Shown one piece after another: positions 1-7,346 of a stretch of 39,935 bases of DNA (its first letter is position 1; every line of letters starts with the position of its first letter). Source of the stretch: Nitrosomonas oligotropha (GTDB lineage: Bacteria > Pseudomonadota > Gammaproteobacteria > Burkholderiales > Nitrosomonadaceae). The position numbers and the translations under genes are program-made. Below the pieces are notes generated by a model. The model was not told the DNA's origin and searched no databases. It worked only from the letters and a program-made list of their open reading frames with translations. The DNA lies in assembly GCF_900106555.1 (NCBI RefSeq), contig NZ_FNOE01000027.1, positions 1-39,935 on the forward strand. Reading direction: 5' to 3'.

Positions 1-53
1 TCTCCGTTTCATTAATTTCTACAATACCGTTAAGCCTCATAAGAGTTTGAATA

Positions 54-535
54 ATGCCACCCCTTATGAAATACTCAACGCTTATTTCAATCAACTTATC
101 TGTAAACAACTCTGAGATTTCTTACAAATTATCACATATGAATGCCAAGGATCTGATAAATCAAAAGTATGGGGATGCTAAAGAACAAGCAACTCAAATG
201 GGGGGTGATCTGGAAGATCAACTGGCAGATCGTATACGGACGCTATAAATAAAATTAATCAAATCAAATCAAAACACAAACACAAGTTTCGCCCCCATCG
301 GAGATATGGAAAACGGTTAAAGATAAGATTTATGATCTTTCTGAAAAGTTAGCACAGTAATGTGCGAAGCACGGTCGGCTGGGCTGCCGAAGAAAGCCCA
401 GCATCGAGCCATGGATTGATCTGGAAATCTTTTCGCAGAGCATTTAAGCGGGAAGCAGAAGATGTCAGATCAGAAACAAATAGAACGGTTGGTAGATTAA
501 GACGAACTTGTAATTCCACTTTCCTTAAATCGTAA
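54..535 (+). pseudogene. Possible decayed small gene, coding-like pieces in three successive frames
   Basis: Three coding-like stretches follow one another on the plus strand in three different frames: 54-248 (64 codons from ATG, charged C-terminal half), about 259-360 (no start codon, ends in a plausible tail KDKIYDLSEKLAQ), and about 353-535 (basic, rich in Arg and Glu, including WKSFRRAFKREAEDVRSE). The orderly shift of frame suggests one gene broken by two frameshifts, but chance ORFs are possible. I recognise no family. The last piece overlaps the 3' end of the convergent aminopropyltransferase-like gene. The left edge of the window may cut an upstream part. Confidence 0.2.
378..402. repeat. 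Inverted repeat, 8-bp stem, possible weak terminator
   Basis: The arms GCTGGGCT (378-385) and AGCCCAGC (395-402) are perfectly complementary around a 9-nt loop. The hairpin lies about 120 bp beyond the 3' end of the minus-strand gene ending at 525. There is no T-run on either side, so an intrinsic terminator is only a weak proposal. It also lies inside the possible decayed ORF, where it could be fortuitous. Confidence 0.25.
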
Positions 536-1280
536 GCATCCCACCGAAACAAGATTTGGTTTGTTCCAAACGTGTCAGTGCCGGCGACAGGTTGAGGCTG
601 GTTTTTTCTTTCAATTCGAGTGCCTGTTCCTTGAGTTTGTGCAATGGAATCTCGAGTTTATCTCCATTTGTGGCCAGTGCGATAACGTTGCCGCTGTCGC
701 AGGCAGGAAGAGCCAATGCGCGTTCGTTAAATGCCGTTTTGATACGCTCCACACTGGCTTGATGGCCGCGGCTGCGGCCTAGCAGATTCACTGCGAGAAC
801 GCCATTATGGTTCAAGCTAGCCTGGCACATTTGGTAGAACGGCAGCATGTCGAGTTCGCCGGGGCGCGCATCGGCATCGTAACCATCCACCAGAATCAGG
901 TCGTAAGTCTTGTCGTTCCCGGCGATATATTGTGCGCCATCCGCGATCACGATATTGAGGCGTAGCGGGTCTTCCGGCAGTTTGAAGAATTGTCTTGCGG
1001 CTGCTACCACGCGCGGTTCGATTTCAACCACGGTCAGTTTTGCCGATGGGTAGTAGCGGTATAGAAATTTGGTCAGCGACGCGGCGCCGAGACCGATCAA
1101 CAGCACTTTGCGCGGAAAGCGCGCATCGTTCCGCAGCAGCAGGCTGACCATCATTTCCCGGGTGTAGTCGAGCTCCAAACGCCAAGGACGTGCGATGCGC
1201 ATCGCGCCCTGTATCCAATCGGAACCGAAATGCAAAGTGCGCACTCCCGCTTCTTCGCGGATATCGATGGGAAAATTCAT
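525..1280 (-). CDS. Spermidine synthase-like methyltransferase-fold protein
   Basis: A 251-residue protein of the polyamine aminopropyltransferase/SpeE-like superfamily. The Rossmann core is visible: VLLIGLGAASLTKFL (glycine-rich cofactor loop, about residues 59-73), an acidic strand end at VVEIEPRVV (about 84-92), then a D/G pair at IADGAQY and LILVDGYDAD, the position of the family's catalytic aspartate region. It lacks the extra N-terminal beta domain of classical SpeE, so it may be a generic spermidine-synthase-like protein rather than a true spermidine synthase. The ATG at 1278-1280 has no clear Shine-Dalgarno sequence. The gene is alone; downstream DNA is degenerate, and a MITE-like element lies just upstream. 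Confidence 0.8.
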   Translation of the reverse strand: MNFPIDIREEAGVRTLHFGSDWIQGAMRIARPWRLELDYTREMMVSLLLRNDARFPRKVLLIGLGAASLTKFLYRYYPSAKLTVVEIEPRVVAAARQFFKLPEDPLRLNIVIADGAQYIAGNDKTYDLILVDGYDADARPGELDMLPFYQMCQASLNHNGVLAVNLLGRSRGHQASVERIKTAFNERALALPACDSGNVIALATNGDKLEIPLHKLKEQALELKEKTSLNLSPALTRLEQTKSCFGGMLTI

Positions 1281-1310
1281 TATATTTTTGGTATCCGATA
1301 GCTGATTGTT

Positions 1311-1455
1311 TAAGAAAGCTCTGAAAAAGGTAGCGAGCGACGGCCAGACAAGGCGAAATCAGGTGAAAAAGCGCAGTTTACAAGATGTAAATGAGCATTT
1401 TGAGTCTGATTCCAATACAGCATGACTGAGCGTAGTAGTTTTCAGCGCTTCCTTA
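1311..1455. mobile_element. MITE-like element with 17-bp imperfect terminal inverted repeats
   Basis: The left end reads TAAGAAAGCTCTGAAAA (1311-1327). The reverse complement of the right end (1439-1455) is TAAGGAAGCGCTGAAAA, matching 15 of 17 positions. The 145-bp interior has no ORF. The element fills almost the whole gap between the aminopropyltransferase-like gene and metY. Its last three bases on the right (TTA) are the reverse complement of the TAA stop codon of metY. Small non-autonomous elements of this size and structure are typical of MITEs, but no mobilising transposase or second copy was identified here, so the class is inferred from structure only. Confidence 0.55.
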
Positions 1456-2730
1456 AATCCGGCTGGCCGCGAGCGCTTGTTCCAAGTCCGCCAGAATATC
1501 GTCGATATTTTCAATGCCGATGCATAAGCGGATCATGTCTTGCGTTACACCCGCTGCGGCGAGTTCGGGACCGGTCAATTGGCGGTGGGTTGTCGATGCT
1601 GGGTGCGCGGCCAGGGATTTTGCGTCGCCGATATTCACCAGCCGCTTGAACAGCTTGAGCGCATCGTAAAATTTCACACCGGCTTCAAATCCGCCTTTGA
1701 TGCCGAATGTCATCAATGCCGATGGGCGGCCCTGCATATATTTTTGCGCCAGTTGGTAGTATTCCGATGACGGCAGCCCTGCATATTTCACCCATGCCAC
1801 GGCGGGATGTTGCTCAAGATATTGTGCAACTTTCAGCGCGTTCCCGGTGTGCCGCTCCATGCGCAGCGACAAGGTTTCGATACCCTGTAGAAAGAAGAAG
1901 GCATTCATCGGCGACATGGCTGAGCCGGTATTGCGCAGCGCCACCGTGCGCACGCGCCCTACATAGGCGGCGGGACCGAATTCCTGCGTATAAATGACAC
2001 CGTGATAGGCCGGTTCGGGGTTGTTGAGCATGGGAAACCGTTCCGCGTGATCCGGCCAGGGAAACCGGCCGGAGTCGACGATGATGCCGCCAACCGATGT
2101 GCCATGTCCGCCCATGTATTTGGTCAACGAGTGCACCACGATATCCGCGCCGGATTGAAAAGGTTTCATCAAGACCGGCGTGGGCACAGTGTTATCGACG
2201 ATAACCGGAACGCCGTGCCGGTGCGCCATCGTGCAAATGGCTTCCATGTCCGGAATATTTCCCGCCGGATTACCCAGCGATTCGCAGAATACCGCCGAAG
2301 TTTTTTGGTCGATCAACGGTTCGAGACTCGCCGGATGATCATCCTTGGCGAAACGCACTTCGATTCCCAGTTTCGGCAGCATGTGCGCGAACAGTGTATA
2401 AGTTCCGCCATACAGCAGTGGCACACTGACGATGTTATTGCCCATCTCGGCGATATTAATTACCGCATAATGGATGGCCGCCTGACCTGAGCTCAGCGCC
2501 AAGGCCGCGACTCCGCCTTCGAGTGCCGCCACCCGCTGTTCCAGCACATCGTTGGTCGGATTCATGATGCGCGTATAAATGTTACCCGGTACGGCGAGAT
2601 TGAATAAATCCGCGCCATGCTGGGCATTGTCGAATTCGTAGGCGACGGTCTGATAAATAGGAACCGCCACCGATTTGGTGGTGGGGTCGGTTTGATAACC
2701 GGCGTGGATAGCGATTGTTTCGTCTTTCAT
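1453..2730 (-). CDS. metY: O-acetylhomoserine sulfhydrylase (Cys/Met metabolism PLP enzyme)
   Basis: This 425-residue enzyme belongs to the Cys/Met-metabolism PLP family and should condense O-acetylhomoserine with sulfide to give homocysteine (direct sulfhydrylation branch of methionine synthesis), in the cytosol. Seen in sequence: the N-terminal ETIAIHAGYQTDP typical of the MetY subgroup, the substrate/cofactor segment SSGQAAIHYAV, and the PLP-lysine motif HSLTKYMGGHGT. Length matches the family (about 425-435, longer than MetB or MetC). The start is supported by GGAGAA seven bases upstream of the ATG. It lies 125 bp downstream of hoxU on the same strand. The TAA stop is formed by the end of a MITE-like element, so the original C-terminus may have been slightly altered. 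An O-succinyl substrate cannot be excluded. Confidence 0.9.
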   Translation of the reverse strand: MKDETIAIHAGYQTDPTTKSVAVPIYQTVAYEFDNAQHGADLFNLAVPGNIYTRIMNPTNDVLEQRVAALEGGVAALALSSGQAAIHYAVINIAEMGNNIVSVPLLYGGTYTLFAHMLPKLGIEVRFAKDDHPASLEPLIDQKTSAVFCESLGNPAGNIPDMEAICTMAHRHGVPVIVDNTVPTPVLMKPFQSGADIVVHSLTKYMGGHGTSVGGIIVDSGRFPWPDHAERFPMLNNPEPAYHGVIYTQEFGPAAYVGRVRTVALRNTGSAMSPMNAFFFLQGIETLSLRMERHTGNALKVAQYLEQHPAVAWVKYAGLPSSEYYQLAQKYMQGRPSALMTFGIKGGFEAGVKFYDALKLFKRLVNIGDAKSLAAHPASTTHRQLTGPELAAAGVTQDMIRLCIGIENIDDILADLEQALAASRI

Positions 2731-2855
2731 ACCATTCTCCTGTGCATGAACCTCAAGATCTAGCGCGGAGTTTAGCAGGTTTGCCGCATTTCATCGTGCG
2801 TGCGCTGCAAGCGCTGGCAGAGTAGGGCGCTGTTTTCAATCGTCCGGTTGCGCGC

Positions 2856-3587
2856 TCAATCGTCATTTTTCCGATCGACATGTTCCTGCAAACCGGTTTC
2901 GCGGATGGTTTGCTGGTCGTAAATGCGCTGCCCGATTGGCACTTCGTAGCCTATTTCCTTGATCAGAATCGCGCCCACCGGGCAGATATTTGCCGCCAGA
3001 TCGGTGACTGCCATCGTGCTATCCGCCAGCTTTCCACTGGGTGTATTAACGATCAGATGTGCATCTGTGCCGCGCCCGGCGATGGCGAAGACATTTTTTT
3101 GATCCATGTCGCGGCTGGCGCGCACGCACAAATCGCACAGAATGCAGCGGCTGCGGTCGAGCAGAATTTCCGGGTGTGATGCATCGAGCTCGCGGCGCTG
3201 GTAAAACTGCGGGAAGTGATCGTCCAGCATGCCGAGGTGGTACGCCATCGCTTGCAATTTGCAGTTGCCGGTTTTTTCGCACGACGGGCAGATATGGTTG
3301 CCTTCGACGAACAGCATTTGCGTGATCGCTTTGCGCGCTTCGTTCAATTCCGGCGTGTTGTTACGGATTTCCTGTCCCGTTACGGCTGGTGTGATGCACG
3401 CGGCGACACTGCGGTTACCGTTTTCCACCACGCACAAGCGGCAATTGCCGCTCGGCGGCAGGCCGGAGTAGTGGCACAGATGCGGAATGTAGATTCCTGC
3501 CGCGAGTGCGGCGTCCATAATAGTTTGTCCCGCCGTGAACGGGATTTCCTGGCCGTCGATGCGGATTGTGCTGGGATTGTCTGACAT
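2856..3587 (-). CDS. hoxU: HoxU-like diaphorase small subunit (NuoG N-terminal type iron-sulfur protein)
   Basis: A 243-residue electron-transfer subunit. An N-terminal plant-type ferredoxin domain carries C38, C49, C52 and C64 for a [2Fe-2S] cluster. The NuoG-type segment has H98, C100, C103 and C109 for the His/3Cys [4Fe-4S] cluster. A further set, C148, C151, C154 and C202 (CILCDLC...NICPVG), fits another [4Fe-4S] cluster. Length and cluster set match HoxU of NAD-reducing hydrogenases (about 235-240 residues), which passes electrons between HoxF and the hydrogenase module. Its ATG overlaps the hoxF stop (TAATG), implying translational coupling. HoxY and HoxH, which would normally follow, are absent; metY comes next. 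It could also serve another NuoG-like acceptor complex. Confidence 0.85.
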   Translation of the reverse strand: MSDNPSTIRIDGQEIPFTAGQTIMDAALAAGIYIPHLCHYSGLPPSGNCRLCVVENGNRSVAACITPAVTGQEIRNNTPELNEARKAITQMLFVEGNHICPSCEKTGNCKLQAMAYHLGMLDDHFPQFYQRRELDASHPEILLDRSRCILCDLCVRASRDMDQKNVFAIAGRGTDAHLIVNTPSGKLADSTMAVTDLAANICPVGAILIKEIGYEVPIGQRIYDQQTIRETGLQEHVDRKNDD

Positions 3588-5353
3588 TACTCGTTATCCA
3601 GATGCGCTGCGGCATCGTTGCGATGTGTTGCCTGCCGGGCGCTTTCCAGTGCCTGATCGAGGTCGAACTGCGCGGTGAAATGGGGTTGTAGAGGAGCGGA
3701 AAAAGTGTGAGGGAAATGCTGTAAGCCATCCAGCACATGATGGGCGGCGGTATGTCCCAAGCCGCAGTGCGATTGATGCTGAATCAGATGGCTGAGCTGT
3801 TTGAGTTCTTCGATATCGTGTGCAGTGCCGCGACCCTCGGCGATTTTATCCAGATTGTTTTTCAATAACCGTGTGCCGACACGGCAGGGCGTGCAAAAAC
3901 CGCAGCTTTCGTGTGCGAAGAAATGTGCGAAATTGCGGTGGATCGCGAGTAAATTGCGTTGCTGATCAAATACCAGAAACGATCCACCGGTGGAAATATC
4001 TTCAAAACTGATGGCGCGGTTAAATTCCGCCGCGCCGAGCAATTTTCCGGCGGGACCGCCGATTTGCACCGCTTGCACGTTCTGCGCGCCGCAATCGTCG
4101 AGAACCTGCCGAATGCATACGCCAAATGGATATTCGTAAATGCCGGGCTTCTCGCAATCACCGCTGATACTGAGGATTTTGGTGCCACGCGATTGCTCCG
4201 TGCCGATGGAATAAAACCAAACACTACCGTGTGTGATGATATGTGCTGCCGCGATGAAGGTTTCGACATTGTTGACGATGGTGGGTTGACCCAGGTAGCC
4301 GTGTGTGACGGGAAATGGCGGCCGGATGCGCGGAATGCCAGGCTTGCCTTCGAGCGATTCGATTAGTGCGGACTCCTCGCCGCAGATGTATGCACCGGCG
4401 CCCACGACGATGTCGATGTCAAATTCAAAATTTTCATATCCGAGAATATGTTGGCCCAGTAATCCCTGGTTGCGGCGCTGATCGAGTACGGCGTGCAGAT
4501 GCGGTAATAAATAGCGGTATTCGCCGCGTAAATAGACGAATCCTTGTTTTGCGCCAATGACTAGCGCACACGTCGTCATGCCTTCAACCATTGCGTCGGT
4601 ATGGTCGCGTAATAACAACCGGTCTTTGAATGTGCCGGGTTCGCCTTCGTCGGCGTTGCAAACGACATAATGTGCATCGCCGGGTGCTGCGCGGCACAAC
4701 TGCCATTTTTTGCCGGTATCGAACCCGGCGCCGCCACGGCCGCGCAAGCCGGATTGCTGGATGACCGCCAGCGTTTGATCAGCGCCTTGCGCCAATGCGG
4801 TTTGCAGCGCGCTGCCGGGAGCGTGTTGTTCCATTAGCAGCAGATCGCGGCGATATATCCTGTCATGCACGGCAAACCATTCCGTTGGCCAATCGGTGAG
4901 CGGAGATTCCGTGGTGATCCGCTGTGCAATCTGTGTCAGTTTTTCCGCATTCAAAGCGGTGACCGGCAGTCCATTGATCAACAGCGATGCGCCCTGATCG
5001 CACATGCCGATGCACGAGGTTTCGCTGATACTGATTAATCCATCCGCGCGTGTTTTGCCCGGCGTGACTTGTAACAGCTGGCACAGCATCTGCATCAGGT
5101 CTTGATCTCCGGACAGATAGCCGCAACTGGTGCAATTGCTGAATAAAATATCGAAACGGCCGCGCGGTTGCGTGGAAAAAAACGAATAAAACGCGACTAC
5201 CGCAGCCACCTGGCTGAGCGATATATTGAATTCGGCGGCGGTTCGTTGCATGGCGTGCGGTGAAATGTGCCGGAATTGCTGTTGCAACGCATGCAGCCGA
5301 TGCAGTATATGCTGGTGCGGTGAACCGGAATTGTGCGAGTGTGAAATATCCAT
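3587..5353 (-). CDS. hoxF: HoxF-like NADH-binding diaphorase large subunit (NuoE-NuoF fusion)
   Basis: A 588-residue fusion of a NuoE-like thioredoxin-fold domain (about 1-150) with a NuoF-like domain (about 170-570). FMN/NADH motifs are visible at RGRGGAGFDTGKKW (204-217), CNADEGEPGTFKDR (232-245) and GAGAYICGEESALIES (318-333). C484, C487, C490 and C530 (ESCGFCTPC...C) should bind the [4Fe-4S] cluster. In the NuoE-like part, C74, C77, C114 and C118 could hold a [2Fe-2S] cluster, although the first pair is C-x2-C rather than the usual C-x4-C. The role known for the family is oxidising NADH, or reducing NAD+, via FMN within a soluble diaphorase dimer with HoxU. The gene is the first of a coupled hoxFU pair, divergent from the PEP-CTERM gene. 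The missing hydrogenase genes leave its physiological partner open. Confidence 0.88.
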   Translation of the reverse strand: MDISHSHNSGSPHQHILHRLHALQQQFRHISPHAMQRTAAEFNISLSQVAAVVAFYSFFSTQPRGRFDILFSNCTSCGYLSGDQDLMQMLCQLLQVTPGKTRADGLISISETSCIGMCDQGASLLINGLPVTALNAEKLTQIAQRITTESPLTDWPTEWFAVHDRIYRRDLLLMEQHAPGSALQTALAQGADQTLAVIQQSGLRGRGGAGFDTGKKWQLCRAAPGDAHYVVCNADEGEPGTFKDRLLLRDHTDAMVEGMTTCALVIGAKQGFVYLRGEYRYLLPHLHAVLDQRRNQGLLGQHILGYENFEFDIDIVVGAGAYICGEESALIESLEGKPGIPRIRPPFPVTHGYLGQPTIVNNVETFIAAAHIITHGSVWFYSIGTEQSRGTKILSISGDCEKPGIYEYPFGVCIRQVLDDCGAQNVQAVQIGGPAGKLLGAAEFNRAISFEDISTGGSFLVFDQQRNLLAIHRNFAHFFAHESCGFCTPCRVGTRLLKNNLDKIAEGRGTAHDIEELKQLSHLIQHQSHCGLGHTAAHHVLDGLQHFPHTFSAPLQPHFTAQFDLDQALESARQATHRNDAAAHLDNE

Positions 5354-5594
5354 GGGTAAAAGTATACCGGGGTTAAGACCGGAATGCAGAGATGGTTAGG
5401 GTTAGCTCTATGAAATATTGCTGATTTTTATAAAAAACGGAACGAAATTCGTATTATAATTAATAACCCTTTTCTCAACAGGAAAAGGTTATGAGTGATA
5501 AAAATAAGTAAGAAGCGCTGACTAAAATATGCAACTTTAAGGTTGATTGGCGTGAGAACGAGAAGGGCTCAATTTATAAATAAGGAGAGATTTT
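5354..5594. promoter_or_regulatory. Divergent control region of hoxF and the PEP-CTERM gene
   Basis: This 241-bp gap drives hoxF leftwards and the PEP-CTERM gene rightwards. A TATAAT at 5455-5460 (plus strand) is a candidate -10 box without a good -35 partner. On the minus strand TATACT at about 5364-5369 lies so near the hoxF ATG that the transcript would be nearly leaderless. A weak hairpin (about 5465-5490, AACC-TTTT against AAAAGGTT) and a six-codon mini-ORF from 5491 lie in the rightward leader. AAGGAGAG precedes the PEP-CTERM ATG. No regulator site was recognised. Confidence 0.35.
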
Positions 5595-6275
5595 ATGTTT
5601 AAACAGATTCTTTTGACTGCGGCAGTGCTGTCGGTATCCATTTCCACGGCATTTGCTACAACCACTATCGGCGGCGCAACACTGACCGATACCGCGACGG
5701 TGAACAGCGGCACAGTAACACCAACCAGCTACCTGAGTTATGTCAGTGGTGGTAATGGTGCAACTGGCTGGGCGGACGGATCGACTTACGGTGGTGATGG
5801 CTTCACGGCTGCTGCTGCGATGAGTACGGCCGATCATCATTGGTTGCAGTACGATCCGGCTATTCTGGTCTATAGTCCTGCAGCATTGAGTTCCGTGCTT
5901 GCCATTCCGGCCATCGATCATGGCTGGAATGCTGACAACACCGGTGAATTTTGGGAGTCTTTTGAATTCCGTATTTACGGATCAGACTCCTCTGGCGCAT
6001 TGCTCGAAGAAGGGCATATCACCAGCGTATAGGCGAGAGGCGTGGATGATACCAGTGCTTTGAAAAATGCCGACGACTGGTCGTCACAATGGTCTTTCAC
6101 CGGTTCCTATAATTACTTTGCAGTCGTATCAGGCGACCGCCTGGTAGGTGGACCATGGTCTCCTGGTGAAGGTGAAATCGATGCCATCGCAGCCATTCCG
6201 GAACCCGAAACCTATGCGATGTTGCTGGCCAGTTTAGGTTTGCTGGGATTTGCTGCACGCCGCAGAAAACAGTAA
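5595..6275 (+). pseudogene. PEP-CTERM sorting-domain protein interrupted by an in-frame TAG
   Basis: One reading frame runs from ATG 5595 to TAA 6275 and is broken only by TAG at 6030-6032. The N-terminus is a signal peptide (FKQILLTAAVLSVSISTAFA, cleavage near AFA-TT). The C-terminus is a textbook exosortase signal: PEP at about residue 203, a hydrophobic stretch (TYAMLLASLGLLGFAA) and a terminal RRRKQ basic tail. Such proteins are exported, cut and anchored or released by exosortase, often with exopolysaccharide. The middle is rich in Gly, Thr, Ser and Asp with no known catalytic motif. The frame before and after the stop is otherwise clean, so the mutation is recent, is a sequencing error, or is read through. 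The Shine-Dalgarno AAGGAG is good. Confidence 0.85.
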
Positions 6276-6311
6276 TAACAGTAACAAATAACCCGGTTTT
6301 CCGGCAAAAAT

Positions 6312-6339
6312 AAAAACCCCGCTCCGGCGGGGTTTTTTT
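6312..6339. terminator. Intrinsic bidirectional terminator
   Basis: CCCCGC (6317-6322), a TCCG loop and GCGGGG (6327-6332) form a perfect 6-bp GC stem. It is followed by seven T on the plus strand and preceded by a run of A that gives a T-run on the minus strand. It lies between the convergent PEP-CTERM gene and the DUF1614 gene and should stop transcription from both. Confidence 0.9.
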
Positions 6340-6354
6340 ATGGAAATTGAATTT

Positions 6355-7023
6355 TCAGGCCAGCAACGCGGCCACAACACCAGTGATGAAAATCCCGTCG
6401 AACGTACCTGCGCCGCCGATCGATGCATACGGCGTGCCGAGCCGGGAAATGTCTTTCATGTGTAGCAGGTCGGCACCGATCAGTACGCCCAGCGTACCGC
6501 TGATGTACGCAAGCGCGGCACTCTGCTCTGGGCTGATGATCAAGCCGGTCAGCGCCGCGCTGATGGGCGCTACCAACACCGGCATGCCGATGCCAAGCCC
6601 CTGGATCGGGCGGCTGAAGTAGTAACTGATCGCACTGATGATCGCGATTCCCAGCAGCGTGGAGGATAGGCTGAGTGTGCTGTGGGAAAACAAATACAGC
6701 GAGAGCGTTGCCGGTATCAGGCAGCCGCCAAGATTGATCAAAATTTGTGTTTCATTATGAAAGGGTTGCGGCGGCATCCTGAGCAATCCCCAATAGGCAG
6801 GCAGGGCCGGTTCCTGTACCGGCACATCGCTTTTGATCCGCGCCACCGGCAAGTTAATGGCACTGCCGAGCAAGGAAAGCAATAGCACCATCAGACCCGA
6901 TTCCGGCGGCAACCCCAGCTTTACAAAGGCAAATGACAGCAACTCCACCTGAAACAGCATCATCATGACGCCGAGCAGGAAAATAAAGAGTAGCAGATGC
7001 AACGGGGAGAAATAATTTTTCAT
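6355..7023 (-). CDS. DUF1614 family integral membrane protein
   Basis: A 222-residue protein made almost entirely of hydrophobic helices (about six to seven): for example LHLLLFIFLLGVMMMLFQ at the N-terminus and TLLGIAIISAISYYF near residue 125. Features typical of DUF1614 are the conserved NLPVARI after the second helix, the GIGMPVLVAPISAAL segment and the C-terminal SIGGAGTFDGIFITG. The function of the family is unknown; a small-molecule or metabolite transport role is only a guess. The stop of a small upstream ORF overlaps its ATG (ATGA). It ends 16 bp from the bidirectional terminator. Confidence 0.75.
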   Translation of the reverse strand: MKNYFSPLHLLLFIFLLGVMMMLFQVELLSFAFVKLGLPPESGLMVLLLSLLGSAINLPVARIKSDVPVQEPALPAYWGLLRMPPQPFHNETQILINLGGCLIPATLSLYLFSHSTLSLSSTLLGIAIISAISYYFSRPIQGLGIGMPVLVAPISAALTGLIISPEQSAALAYISGTLGVLIGADLLHMKDISRLGTPYASIGGAGTFDGIFITGVVAALLA

Positions 7024-7256
7024 CGGAGTATCGTACGGGAAATATCGTTGGATAATGGTATTTTATTCAAGATTTTTCCATTGTGGTGTGAGATGAATTC
7101 GAGGTATTCAGATTCTGGCTGAAGATCATACCGTGGATCAGTGAGAATGAAATCAGGGTGTGACAATCGATGCCTGGGGTTCGGAGTTGCTATTTGACAG
7201 GCTTTTTCATGCATGTTTGAATATCGTTCCGATATCATAAATGCACAACTCATCAC
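7020..7256 (-). CDS. Hypothetical small protein coupled to the DUF1614 gene
   Basis: A 78-codon ORF, or 64 codons from an internal ATG giving MHEKACQIATPNPRH. It ends in ATGA overlapping the start of the DUF1614 gene, the usual mark of translational coupling and the main reason to list it. The sequence is polar with no recognised motif, membrane segment or signal. It may equally be the leader region of the DUF1614 gene. The rest of the gap up to umuC (7257-7346) holds only the umuC leader; no LexA-type CTGT-N8-ACAG box was seen. Confidence 0.3.
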   Translation of the reverse strand: MMSCAFMISERYSNMHEKACQIATPNPRHRLSHPDFILTDPRYDLQPESEYLEFISHHNGKILNKIPLSNDISRTILR

Positions 7257-7346
7257 GATGGAAAACGCGGGCAGGGGAATTCACCGTCACAATCTTCACA
7301 CAATCATTCGAGGCATGGAACGTGATAGTTCTACGCGTGAACGCAA

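Noticed and set aside
2731..2855. A possible SAM riboswitch upstream of metY
   Set aside because: The 125-bp gap shows a normal Shine-Dalgarno but no paired elements that I could match to a known SAM riboswitch class.
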